From the NCBI RefSeq assembly GCF_016921115.1, contig NZ_JAFFZS010000051.1:1-41720 (forward strand): DNA of 41,720 nucleotides, in the 5' to 3' direction. This document shows, in pieces, positions 1-10,600 of this stretch; the stretch's first letter is position 1; the number at the start of each line of letters is the position of its first letter. The notes below the pieces were generated by a model. That model worked only from the letters and a program-made list of their open reading frames with translations, was not told the DNA's origin and did not search any database. The stretch is from Streptomyces actuosus (lineage in GTDB: Bacteria; Actinomycetota; Actinomycetes; Streptomycetales; Streptomycetaceae). Position numbers and translations under genes: made by a program.

Positions 1-733
1 ACCGCGGGAAGAACTCGTACCACGCGCCGTACAGCGCCCGCTCCCGCTCCACCAGCAACCCCAACGGCGCCGACGCCGTCACCAGCTCCCGCAACGGATG
101 CCGCTCCAGCACCGCACCCACCTCCGGAGTGAGCGCCCCCGCCAGCCGGGCGGCGGCCGGCCGCGTCTCGTCCCGCAGCGCCGCCACGGCACCCAGCACG
201 ACCTCGCGCCGCCCGCCGTCGCGGGGCACTCCCGCCGCGGCCCGCTCGTACAGCCGGGCGCCCTCCTCCAGGACCAGGTCCGTGTCCATCCCCGCCGGGA
301 TCTTGATCTCGGCGTGGTGCCGCCAGGTCGTGATCGGATCGGCCCACGCCTCGACCAGGTACGTCCACCGGCCGGGAGCCCCCGCGGTGACCGCTGCGCC
401 CCAGCGGTCGGTGCCGGGCGCGAGCTCCCGCATAGGTGTCCAAGGACCCGCACGGCCCTCGGGATCGCGCAGGACCACGTTGGCGGACACGGCGTCGTGC
501 CCCTCGCGGAACACCGTGGCGGAGATCTCGAACGTCTCGCCCGTCACCGCCTTCGCGGGGCGGCGGCCGTGCTGCACCACCGGGCGGACATCGAGGACGG
601 GTACGCGCCCGACGGCCGTGGTGCCCGGCGTGGAGGGTGGCTCCGGCGCGGGCGCGCGGGCCGCGGACGGGGGTACGGCAGCTGCGTCGGGCGTGCGTGT
701 CGGGGGTGCTGACGAGTGGTGCGTGGCGGGCAT
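1..733 (-). CDS. glgE: Alpha-1,4-glucan:maltose-1-phosphate maltosyltransferase, N-terminal part (cut by window edge)
   Basis: Reads leftward from ATG at 733; 244 codons are present and the gene continues beyond position 1. After a Pro/Ala/Thr-rich leader of about 45 residues comes the GlgE N-terminal domain: a VGRVPVLDVRPVV segment, then a beta-sandwich with GETFEISATVFREGHDAV and the stretch WADPITTWRHHAEIKIPAG, followed by an all-helical insert. GlgE extends alpha-1,4-glucan with maltose-1-phosphate in the cytoplasm, in the TreS/Pep2/GlgE/GlgB route. The start is supported by AGGAG just upstream (sequence ACAGGAGCGGT before ATG). The catalytic GH13 barrel lies outside the window. The neighbour glgP diverges from it across 553 bases. 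The call rests on the domain and on the glgP context; I am fairly sure of it. Confidence 0.85.
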   Translation of the reverse strand, partial: MPATHHSSAPPTRTPDAAAVPPSAARAPAPEPPSTPGTTAVGRVPVLDVRPVVQHGRRPAKAVTGETFEISATVFREGHDAVSANVVLRDPEGRAGPWTPMRELAPGTDRWGAAVTAGAPGRWTYLVEAWADPITTWRHHAEIKIPAGMDTDLVLEEGARLYERAAAGVPRDGGRREVVLGAVAALRDETRPAAARLAGALTPEVGAVLERHPLRELVTASAPLGLLVERERALYGAWYEFFPR

Positions 734-1286
734 GACCGCTCCTGTCCGCGTCAGACGTATGTGGGCGGATGTCTATGGGGAGGTGGGTCCTGCTGTGTGT
801 GCCCGGAGGGGTACCCCCGGGCTACCGGAGGAGCCTTCCCACCCTATTCCGGTGGGCAATCCGGCACTTTGTTAACTACTCACGCGTATGTCTACACACA
901 AGACCGGCCCCGTTCCACCGGAACGGTGCCGGTGCCGTCGGTCGGCCGTCGGAACGGCCGCTCCCGGAGGAGTTCGTTCGGCGAGCCGGGCTCTTCGCCG
1001 GACACCTTCCCGCGCGCGGAGCGCCCGGCGCGCGCCCCGGCGGTCGGTTCCGGTGCGTCCTTCGGGTGACCGCCGACGTTCCCGCAGGCCGAAACCGTGT
1101 GGGTCCGGCCCTGACGGGTACGGGAAACTTGCGGTGTTTTCCGGACGGAAACGGGAGAGTGCGGGACCGTTCCGGTCGAAAGAGGGGCCTGCTCGCCGAG
1201 CCCCCGGCGCAGTGGACACCGACGCCGGTACCGTCGTAGAAGACGACGCACCAAGGCTGTCCGCCGCCGCACCGAAGAGGTGGAAT
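734..1286. promoter_or_regulatory. Divergent glgE-glgP intergenic region
   Basis: No convincing gene is present in these 553 bases. The reading frame of glgP stays open upstream, but it has poor codon character and no ribosome site before 1287. The middle (about 868-900) is AT-rich for this genome. A rightward promoter candidate there is TTGTTA (870-875), an 18-base spacer and TACACA. The region also carries a 10-bp palindrome GGGGTACCCC at 808-817 and several CCGTTCC/GGAACGG heptamers, listed separately. Both divergent glycogen genes must be transcribed from here; promoter positions are inferred by eye only. Confidence 0.5.
910..926. repeat. Perfect inverted repeat CCGTTCC-ACC-GGAACGG
   Basis: Two 7-bp arms (910-916 and 920-926) are separated by ACC. 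Further copies of the same heptamer occur at 951-957 (GGAACGG) and 1167-1173 (CCGTTCC). A second inverted repeat, GGCCGT-CGGA-ACGGCC, lies at 944-959. The placement between divergent glgE and glgP suggests a regulator operator. No regulator is identified. Confidence 0.5.
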
Positions 1287-3905
1287 GTGAAGGCGATCCG
1301 TCGTTTCACCGTCCGTCCCGTCCTCCCCGAGCCCCTCCGGCCCCTGAGCGACCTGGCCCGCAATCTGCGCTGGTCCTGGCATGCCGAGACCCGTGACCTG
1401 TTCGCGTCCGTCGATCCCGAGTGCTGGGCCGCCTCGGGGGGCGACCCCATAAAGCTCCTCGGCAGCGTGCCCCCCGCCCGGCTCGCGGAACTGGCCGAGG
1501 ACCACCGCTTCCTGCGCCGCCTCACCGGCATCGCCGGCGACCTGGAGGACTACGTCGGCGGCCCCCGCTGGTATCAGGCCCAGTCCGGGGACCTGCCCGC
1601 CGCGATCGCCTACTTCTCGCCGGAGTTCGGCATCACGGCGGCTCTGCCCCAGTACTCCGGCGGCCTCGGCATCCTCGCCGGCGACCATCTGAAGGCGGCC
1701 AGCGACCTCGGTGCGCCCCTGATCGGCGTGGGCCTGCTCTACCGGCACGGCTACTTCCGGCAGTCCCTGTCCCGGGACGGCTGGCAGCAGGAGCACTACC
1801 CCGTCCTCGATCCCAACGAGCTGCCCGTCGTCCTCCTCGAGGAGGACGACGGTGCCCCCGCCCAGGTCACCCTGGCACTGCCCGGCGACCGGCAGTTGCG
1901 GGCGCGGATCTGGCTGGCCCAGGTCGGACGGGTGCCGCTGCTGCTGCTCGACTCCGACGTCGAGGAGAACGACCTCGGCGAGCGCGGCGTGACCGACCGG
2001 CTGTACGGCGGCGGCAGCGAGCACCGCCTGCTCCAGGAGATGCTGCTCGGCATAGGAGGTGTCCGGGCGGTACGCACCTACTGCCGGCTCACGGGCCACC
2101 CCGAGCCGGAGGTCTTCCACACCAACGAGGGCCACGCCGGATTCCTGGGCCTGGAGCGCATCGCCGAGCTGTGCGACGGCGGGCTGGACTTCTCCGCGGC
2201 GCTGGAGGCGGTCCGGGCGGGCACCGTCTTCACCACGCACACCCCCGTCCCGGCCGGCATCGACCGCTTCGACCGCGAACTGGTCGCCCGCCACTTCGGT
2301 CCCGGTGCCGAACTGCCGCGCCTCGACGCCGACCACGTCCTGCGGCTCGGCATGGAGACGTACCCGGGCGGTGAGCCGAACCTGTTCAACATGGCCGTGA
2401 TGGGCCTCAGGCTGGCCCAGCGGGCCAACGGTGTGTCCCTGCTGCACGGCCAGGTCAGCCGCGAGATGTTCGCCGGCCTGTGGCCCGGCTTCGACCCGGA
2501 GGAGGTGCCGATCACCTCGGTGACCAACGGCGTCCACGCCCCGACCTGGGTCGCCCCGGAGGTCTTCCGGCTCGGCGCCCGCCAGATCGGCGCCCAGCGC
2601 ACCGAGGACGCGCTGACCGTCGGCGCCTCCGACCGCTGGGACGCGGTCGCCGACATCGCCGACCAGGACATCTGGGAGCTGCGCCGCGGCCTGCGCGAGC
2701 AGCTGGTCACCGAGGTGCGCGAGCGGCTGCGCACCTCATGGCGGCAGCGCGGCGCCGGCGCGGCCGAGCTCGGCTGGACCGACCAGGTCCTCGACCCGGA
2801 CGTGCTCACCATCGGCTTCGCCCGCCGGGTCCCGTCGTACAAGCGGCTGACGCTGATGCTGCGCGACCGCGACCGGCTGATGGAGCTGCTCCTGCACCCG
2901 GAGCACCCGATCCAGATCGTGGTCGCGGGCAAGGCCCACCCGGCGGACGACGGCGGCAAGCGCCTGGTGCAGGAGCTGGTCCGGTTCGCCGACGACCCGC
3001 GGGTGCGCCACCGCATCGTCTTCCTGCCCGACTACGGCATGGCGATGGCGCAGAAGCTCTACCCGGGCTGCGACATCTGGCTGAACAATCCGCTGCGGCC
3101 GCTGGAGGCGTGCGGCACCTCCGGCATGAAGGCGGCGCTCAACGGCTGCCTGAACCTGTCGGTCCTCGACGGCTGGTGGGACGAGTGGTTCCGCCCGGAC
3201 TTCGGCTGGGCGATCCCCACGGCCGACGGCGACGCCACGGATGCCGACCGCCGCGACGACCTGGAGGCGGCAGCACTGTACGACCTGCTGGAGAAGCGGA
3301 TCGCCCCGAGCTTCTACGAGCGCGGCGCCGACGGGCTGCCCGAGCGGTGGATCGAGATGGTCCGCCAGACCCTCACCCACCTGGGGCCCAAGGTGCTGGC
3401 CGGGCGCATGGTCCGCGAGTACGTCGGCCGCCTGTACGCGCCCGCGGCCCACGCCCACCGGGAACTGACCCCTGCGGCGGCCCGCGAGCTGGCGGCCTGG
3501 AAGGCACGGGTGCGCGGTGCCTGGCCCGCGGTGACCGTCGACCATGTGGAGACGTCGGCGACCACGGCCACCGCCGAACTCGGCGGCACCCTGACGCTGC
3601 GGGTGCGCGTGGGCCTGGGCGAGCTGGCCCCCGACGACGTCGAGGTGCAGGCCGTATCCGGCCGTGTGGACGCCGAGGACCGCATCACCGATGCGACGGC
3701 CGTGCCGCTGAAGCCGGTCGGGGGGCCCGACCTGGAGGGCCGCTGGTCCTACGAGGGCCCGCTGTCCCTGGACCGCACGGGCCCCTACGGTTACACGGTC
3801 CGCATCCTCCCCGACCATCACCTCCTCGCGTCCGGGGCCGAGCTGGGCCTGGTGTCCGTGCCGGCGGAGGACGTCGTCGAGGGAGCCGGGGTGCTGCTGC
3901 GTTAG
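1287..3905 (+). CDS. glgP: Alpha-glucan (glycogen) phosphorylase
   Basis: 872 aa, cytoplasmic. It removes glucose-1-phosphate from the non-reducing ends of glycogen, using pyridoxal phosphate. It belongs to the shorter bacterial/archaeal type of phosphorylase: an N-terminal DUF3417-like region (LPEPLRPLSDLARNLRWSW), then PEFGITAALPQYSGGLGILAGD, NEGHAGFLGLERI, FTTHTPVPAGIDRF and, at about residues 607-630, EACGTSGMKAALNGCLNLSV with the predicted PLP lysine K615. Start is GTG at 1287 because GAAGAGGTGGA precedes it and the homologous part begins there; the frame is open upstream to 888 but that extension looks non-coding. It is transcribed away from glgE. A strong hairpin follows the stop. Synthesis (glgE), degradation (glgP) and debranching (glgX, 28170-30452) genes all lie within 31 kb. 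Confidence 0.93.
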   Translation: MKAIRRFTVRPVLPEPLRPLSDLARNLRWSWHAETRDLFASVDPECWAASGGDPIKLLGSVPPARLAELAEDHRFLRRLTGIAGDLEDYVGGPRWYQAQSGDLPAAIAYFSPEFGITAALPQYSGGLGILAGDHLKAASDLGAPLIGVGLLYRHGYFRQSLSRDGWQQEHYPVLDPNELPVVLLEEDDGAPAQVTLALPGDRQLRARIWLAQVGRVPLLLLDSDVEENDLGERGVTDRLYGGGSEHRLLQEMLLGIGGVRAVRTYCRLTGHPEPEVFHTNEGHAGFLGLERIAELCDGGLDFSAALEAVRAGTVFTTHTPVPAGIDRFDRELVARHFGPGAELPRLDADHVLRLGMETYPGGEPNLFNMAVMGLRLAQRANGVSLLHGQVSREMFAGLWPGFDPEEVPITSVTNGVHAPTWVAPEVFRLGARQIGAQRTEDALTVGASDRWDAVADIADQDIWELRRGLREQLVTEVRERLRTSWRQRGAGAAELGWTDQVLDPDVLTIGFARRVPSYKRLTLMLRDRDRLMELLLHPEHPIQIVVAGKAHPADDGGKRLVQELVRFADDPRVRHRIVFLPDYGMAMAQKLYPGCDIWLNNPLRPLEACGTSGMKAALNGCLNLSVLDGWWDEWFRPDFGWAIPTADGDATDADRRDDLEAAALYDLLEKRIAPSFYERGADGLPERWIEMVRQTLTHLGPKVLAGRMVREYVGRLYAPAAHAHRELTPAAARELAAWKARVRGAWPAVTVDHVETSATTATAELGGTLTLRVRVGLGELAPDDVEVQAVSGRVDAEDRITDATAVPLKPVGGPDLEGRWSYEGPLSLDRTGPYGYTVRILPDHHLLASGAELGLVSVPAEDVVEGAGVLLR

Positions 3906-3928
3906 GCAGGACCCCTCGGGTGGTTCGA

Positions 3929-3963
3929 CCACGGCCGGCGTCCGTTGCGGGCGCCGGCCGTGG
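3929..3963 (+). terminator. Hairpin terminator after glgP
   Basis: A perfect 12-bp stem, CCACGGCCGGCG (3929-3940) pairing with 3952-3963, closes an 11-base loop 24 bases after the glgP stop. There is no T-run, as is usual for Streptomyces terminators. Confidence 0.7.
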
Positions 3964-4620
3964 CGCGGTACCGGCCCTCGGGGGGTGCCGGAACGGCGAT
4001 GAGCGGTACCCGCCGACGCGGCCGGCTGTGTTCTTGTCCCCGCGGTGATGCGGGCCCTCGCTCGGTCGTTCAGCGGTTGCCGTGCGGTGAGGGCGAGCCT
4101 GGCCCGGATCGGTCCGCCGGGTTCGGCGAGCCGGATGCCCAGAGCCGCTCCGATCCGATCGAGTCGGCGGGCGACGGTGCGACGATCTGCTCACCGTGAT
4201 CGCCGGTGCCGAGCGCGGGCCGCGGCGATTCGTCCTGCGTGCGTCAGGCATGGCCCCCCGCGCGCGCAGGCTGCCCTTTCCCGCCACCAGCGTCTACGAG
4301 GTGGACCGGCCTGGACCCCCGCGCCTGAAGGCCACGTCGCCGGCGGACGCGCACGAGCCCGTCCGCCGCCGGGTCGCGGTCGGCGCCCACCTCGCGGGCG
4401 ACCGGCCGAGATCGTCGGCGCGGGAGGGCTTCCGGGCCGGGTCGCCCACGTGCCGGGTCGGTCCGGTCCCGGTCACCGGGACGCGCGCCCGTGCCCCTCC
4501 GCGCGGTTCCCGAGGCGCGCCCCCGCGGCGACCGGAAGCACAGGGGGCCCACAGGAAAGACACGGTTGGATCACAAAAACCGTGCCGTCCGGCGATCAGT
4601 TCATGATCTTTCTGCATTTG
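3964..4620. other. Long stretch without a convincing gene; possible gene relic
   Basis: About 650 bases with no open frame of normal codon character and good start. From about 4180 to 4330 the + strand reads DLLTVIAGAERGPRRFVLRA and later PFPATSVYEVDRPG. This resembles the strand pattern of PRC-barrel proteins, but there is no matching start or conserved tail. It may be the remains of a small gene, or chance; confidence in the relic is low. Confidence 0.3.
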
Positions 4621-4695
4621 TCTCTTGTTGTGTCTCCGTAGCTTCCTGTTGGTCATATTCGTTGACCATGGCTTGTCAAAAGGGGAATCAAGAGC
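4621..4695 (+). promoter_or_regulatory. AT-rich leader and operator-like repeat upstream of the Rhs gene
   Basis: 4621-4680 is only 45% G+C, against about 72% around it, which marks a promoter/leader. It contains a perfect inverted repeat TGGTCA-TATTCGT-TGACCA at 4650-4668, 27 bases before the GTG start. The ribosome site AGGGGA is at 4681-4686. No clean -35/-10 pair was found. Confidence 0.5.
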
Positions 4696-7600
4696 GTGAA
4701 CGAGAAGACATCTCGGCCGTGGGGCAGGCACCCGTTGCCGTCCCGCACGCGGCTGAGACGCATAGCCCTGCTGGCGGCGCTGACGCTGTCCGCCGGGCTG
4801 GTCGAGGCGGGCGCCGCCGTCGCCGCGCCGCCTCGGGCCGCGGCAGAGCAGCCGAAGAAGCCGCTGGGCCCGGCCGAGGCCGAGGACGCGGCGTCGGCGC
4901 TGCTGATGGCGCGGCTGCAGAACCGCCGGATCGAGGTCACCGGGGAGCGCACGGACTCCACGACGACCTGGGCCGACCCGGACGGCACCACCACGGTGGA
5001 CACCTACACCGGACCCATCCGGGTGCGGGACGAGCACGGCACCTGGCGGCCGGTCGACACCACCCTGGTCGAGGGCGGCGGCGTGGTCGCGCCGAAGCAG
5101 GCGGCGGCCGATGTGACGTTGTCCGACGGCGGCAGCAACGAGACCCTCGTCGAGGTCGAGCGCGGCAGGCACTCCCTGGGCGTCGGCTGGAAGGGCGCGC
5201 TGCCCAAGCCCGTCCTCAACGGCTCGACGGCCACCTACCGGGGCGCCGTCGAGGGCGGCGACCTGGTGGTCACGGCCCTTCGGGAGGGCTTCACGCACAA
5301 CGTGGTGCTGCGTGAGCGTCCGGACGGACCGGTGGAGTACCGGCTCCCGGTGGACGCCACCGGGCTCCGGCTGAAGGAGACCTCCGACAAGCGGCTCGCC
5401 TGGCAGGACACCAAGGGCAACACCGCGGCGGGCGCTCCCGCCCCGGTGATGTGGGACGCCACGCACGACAAGGTCTCCGGGGAACCGCAGCACCTGGCGG
5501 CGGTCGACGTCGACATCGTCGACGCCCACGACGGCAAGGGCCAGGAACTGGTGCTCAGGCCGAGCGCCGCCTTCCTCGCCGACCCGCACGTGAAGTACCC
5601 GGTGACGATCGACCCGACGGACTCGCTGATGGGCCCGGTCACCGACACCTGGGTGCAGTACGACAACTACCTCACCTCCCAGCGCGGTTCCACCGAGCTG
5701 AAGGCGGGCACGTACGACGGGAGCCACAAGGCCCGGTCGTTCCTGAAGTTCAACGTCTCCAAGTACACCGGCAAGCACATCCTCGACGCCAAGCTGCGCC
5801 TGTACTCCTACTACTCCTCCACGTGCAGCACCTCGGGTGCGGGCGTGGAGGTGCGGCGGATCACGACGGACTGGGACCCGTCGGCGATCACCTGGTCGGC
5901 GCAGCCGTCGACGACGTCCAGCGGCGCGGTCGTCGTGAAGGACGCCAAGGGCTACAACTCCTCCTGCCCGGCGGGCTACAGCACCTGGGACGTCGACGGT
6001 ATCGCGCAGGCGTGGGCGGCCGGGCAGGCCAACTACGGTCTGCGTATGGCGGCGGTCAGCGAGAGCGATCCGCTGACCTGGCGCCGCTACCGGTCGGCGA
6101 ACTACGTCAGCGGCTCCCACGACCCGTCTTCCGAGCCGTCGCTGACGGTGCAGTACAACACCAAGCCGGGTGCGGCCGTGCCGCTGTCCCCACTCACCGG
6201 CGCGGCGACCAACGACACCACGCCCACCTTGTCGGCGAAGGCGACGGACGCCGACGGCAACACCGTCCGGCTGACGTTCGAGATCTGGAAGTCGGACGGC
6301 ACCGCCGCGCTCCAGTCCGGCAAGTCGGTGTACGTGGCATCCGGCTCGGCGGCCACCTGGACCCCGGGCACCGCGCTGGCCGAGGGCTCCTACAAGTGGC
6401 GGGCCGCGGTCTACGACGGCACCGACTGGAACGGCACCTGGTCGGCGTGGCAGACGTTCACCGTCGACACCACCAAGCCGGGCGCACCGTACGTGTCGTC
6501 CACGGACTACCCGCAGGACGGCCTGTGGCACGGCGGCGCCGGCACCCCGGGCACGTTCACCCTCACCCCCGCCTCGGGCACCGGCGACCTGGCCGGCTAC
6601 GTGTACTCGCTGGACGGGGCCGCGGCCACGACGGTCACCACGACCGGCTCGTCGACCGTGACCCTCACGCCGCCCGCCGACGGCCACCGCACCCTGCGCG
6701 TACAGGCCAAGGACAAGGCGGGCAACGTCTCCACGGCGGTGTCCTACGACTTCCTCGTCGGCCAGGGCGCCATGGTGCAGCCCGCCGAGGGCGCGGTCAG
6801 CGCCCGCCGGGTGAAGCTGGAACTGGACGCCCAGCCCAAGTACACGCGCGCAACCTTCCAGTGGCGGCGCGGACCGGGCGCCTCGGTGTACGACGTGCCG
6901 CTGGCGAACCTCACCAAGGCGGACAACACCCCCTTCACCGCGCAGAAGACCGCGCTGTCGGACATGGGCGCGCACGCCAACTGGTCGGTCCTGGAGACCC
7001 TCGGCCAGATCGGCGGCGTCGTCCAGGTGCGGGCGCTGCTCTACACGGACAGCGACGCCGACGCCGCCTACATCAGCGAGTGGCGCGGCTTCACCGTCGA
7101 TCCCGACGCCGACGGCGCCGCCTCCGACGAGATCGGCCCCGGATCGGTGAACCTGCTCACCGGCGACTACTCCGTCGACGTCACCGACGCGGACGAGTTC
7201 GGCCTGTCCTCCACCCGCACCGCCTCCTCCCGCGGCACCGACCGCGGCTGGATGCCGCAGGGCGAGCGGCTGACCGCCAACGAGCGGGACGTCTCCACCG
7301 ACACCACCGGCTTCTCCGCGACCACCGCGACCGTCAGCCGGGACACCACCCTCGGCCAGGACGGCTCGACCGACTCGCTGAAGGTCGTGCCCACCACCAA
7401 CACCAGCGGCGACTCCTTCGCCATGGTCGGCGGCGACCAGTACGCCATGCGGCTCGGCATGCAGCCGGGCAGGACGTACCGCTTCACCGCCTGGGCCTAC
7501 GTCCCGTCGGCCACCGGCCTGTCGCCGCAGCACGAACGCGGCCTGCGCCTGTACGCCGGCTTCAAGACCCCGGCCGGGTACGTGGAGACGACCTCCCGCA

Positions 7601-10600
7601 AGGTGCCCTACACCGACGCCTGGGCCGAGCTGACGCTGGACTTCACCGTCCCGGCGGACGCCACCTCGGCGTTCCTGCGGCTGTACAACGGCTTCGGCGC
7701 CAACTCCGGCAAGGCGGTCTGGTTCGACCACCTCTCCGTGCGCGAACTGGTCGCGCCGTTCGGCCCGGAGTGGGCGGGCGGCGTCTCGGGCGGCATCACC
7801 GACAACGAGTACTTCTCGCTGACCTTCCCGGGCAAGGACGTCGCGGTCCTCACCGCCTACGACGACACCACCGTCACCTTCGCCAAGAGCTCGGACGGTT
7901 CCTTCAGTCCCGAGCCCGGCGCCGAGGGCCTGCTCCTGCAGCAGTCCGGCGGCAGCTACCTGCTGACCGACGACGACGGCACGATCACCACGTTCAGCCG
8001 GCAGTCCGGCTCGGACGTCTACGTGGTCGCCTCCGTCTCCGGCACGGACGCGGCCTCCACCAGCCGGTACGTCTACGACACCACCGACAGCCGCGTCCTG
8101 GTCAAGCGGGTCATCAGCGAGGTCGAGCCGGGCATCGACGACACCGCGCAGTGCACCGGCGCCACGCCGGCCCGCGGCTGTGAGGTGCTGGAGTACGTCT
8201 ACGCCACCGCCACCACGGCCACCCTCGGCACGCCCGGCGACGTCGTCGACCGGGTGAAGGCAGTGCGCGTCTGGTCGTGGGACCCGGCTGCCGGTGCGGA
8301 GACCGCGGTCGACGTGGCCACCTACCGGTACGACCTGACGGGCCGTCTGGTGGAGGCGTGGGACCCCCGCAAGGGCTCCACCGGCGACACGACGGTCTTC
8401 AGGACCGCGTACACCTACGACGGCGCGGGCCGCCTGACGTCGATCGACACCACCGGCGAACTGCCGTGGTACTTCGACTACGGCCCCGCGGGCGCCGACC
8501 AGGACCCCGGCCGGCTGCTGAAGGTCCGCCGTCCGGCGCTCCAGCCGGGCAGCAAGGACGTCGTCGAGGGCGAGACCGCCTCCCAGGTGGTCTACGAGGT
8601 GCCGCTCACCCGCGCGACCGGCGGCCCGTACGACATGGCCGGCGCGGACGTGGCCACGTGGGGCCAGGCGGACGCGCCGACGGACGCCACCGCGATCTTC
8701 GACGTGGAGTCCGACCCGGGCACCCACACCGCCACGGCCGGCGTGCCGGGCGCGGACGGATACCGGCAGGCCGGTCTCCACTACCTCAACGCCTCGGCGC
8801 AGGAGGTGAACTCCGCCACCTGGTCGCCCACCGGTGTCGGTGACGTCGACACCACCGAGTACGACCGGTTCGGCAACACCGTCCGCACCCTGGACGCCAC
8901 CGGCCGCCTGCTGGCCCTCGGCAAGCTCGACGGCTCGGACGAGAAGGCGGCCGAGCTGGAACTGCCGGACGACTCGGCGGCCCGCGCCGCCCTGCTCGAC
9001 AGCCGCAGCGTCTACAGCCGCGACGGCATGGACCTGCTGGAGGAGTTCGGCCCCGTCCACCGGGCCCGGCTCGACGAGGACGTCCCGGCACAGACGGACC
9101 CGCCGATGCCGGCCCTGAAGTCCGGTGACTCGGCGGTCGTCCGCTCGCACACGGTCCACGTCTACGACGAGGGCAAGCCCGACGGCGCGGCCTACCACCT
9201 GGAGACCACCACGCGCGACGGCGCCCGGATCGAGGGCTACACCGACGATGTCGAGGTGCGTGTCACGAGGACCGGCTACGACACCCCCCTCGGCGGCACC
9301 TCCGGCTGGACGCTGCGCGCCGAGACGTCGGTGACCACCGACGCCGTCGCCGGCGGCGCGAACCTCACCTCGACGATCAGGTACGACGCGTCGGGGCGCG
9401 CGATCGAGTCCCGCCGGCCCGGGTCCGACGGCGCGGACACCGGCACGGTGAGGACCGTCTTCTACACCGCCGGCGCCAACCCGGACGACGCGGCCTGCGG
9501 CAACCGGCCCGAGTGGGCGGGCAACCCGTGCGTGACGCTGCCGGGCGGCAAGGTCACCGGTGCGGACACCGCCCGCATGCCCGACACCCTGCCCGTCAAG
9601 CGGATCACCCGCTACTCCCGCTTCGGCGACATCGAGGAGGTCACCGAGACCAACGCGGGCAGGACCCGCAAGACCGTCACCACCTACGACGCGGCCGACC
9701 GGATCCTGTCCACGGAGATCACCTCCGACGTGGGCCAGGCCCTGCCGAAGGTGACCACCGAGTTCGACCCGGTCACCGGCAACGCCGTCAGGACGGTCGC
9801 GGGCAACAAGACCATCACCCGTGTCTTCGACGCCCTCGACCGCCTGCTGTCCTACACGGACGCCGACGGCGGCACCACCACCACCGAATTCGACAAGTAC
9901 AGCAAGCCGGTCAAGGTCAGCGACAGCACCGGCTGGACGACGTACACCTACGACCGGGCGCAGGAGCCCCGTGGTTTCGTCACCTCGGTGACCGACAGCG
10001 TGGCCGGCACGTTCACCGCCAAGTACGGGCCCGACGGCCAACTGGTCGAACAGGCCTACCCGGGCGGCTACGTCCGCAAGGACACCTTCGACGCCACGGG
10101 CGCGGCCACCGGCCGCACCTACACCCGCGCCTCGGACGGCGAGATCGTCTACGGCCAGCACATCGAGCTGACCACCCAGGGCGCGATCGCCTCCGACACC
10201 TCCTCCACCGACAGCAAGGAGTACACCTACGACCGGCTGGGCCGCCTGACCAAGGCCGTCCAGTCCACCACCGCCGAGGGCTGCGTCACCCGCTCCTACG
10301 GCTTCGACGAGTCCGGCCGCAGCATCGCCGGCCGCATGAACCGCACCTCGAAGACGGTCGTCCCGGCCGCCGAGGACGGCTCCTGCGCCACGACCGGCGG
10401 CACCACCACGGCAAGCTCCTACGACAGCGCCGACCGGCTGCTGACCGCCGGCTACACCTACGACGCCTTCGGCCGCACCACGGCCACCGGCACCGGCTCG
10501 GCCGACACGTACTGGGCCAACGACCTCGTGGCCACGCAGACCGCGGGTGACACCCGGCAGAACTGGACCGTCGACCCCGCCCTGCGCTTCGAGGCGTTCA

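Noticed and set aside
888..1286. In-frame N-terminal extension of glgP
   Set aside because: The extension is Arg/Pro-rich with no ribosome site, and homology begins at the GTG with GAAGAGGTGGA before it.
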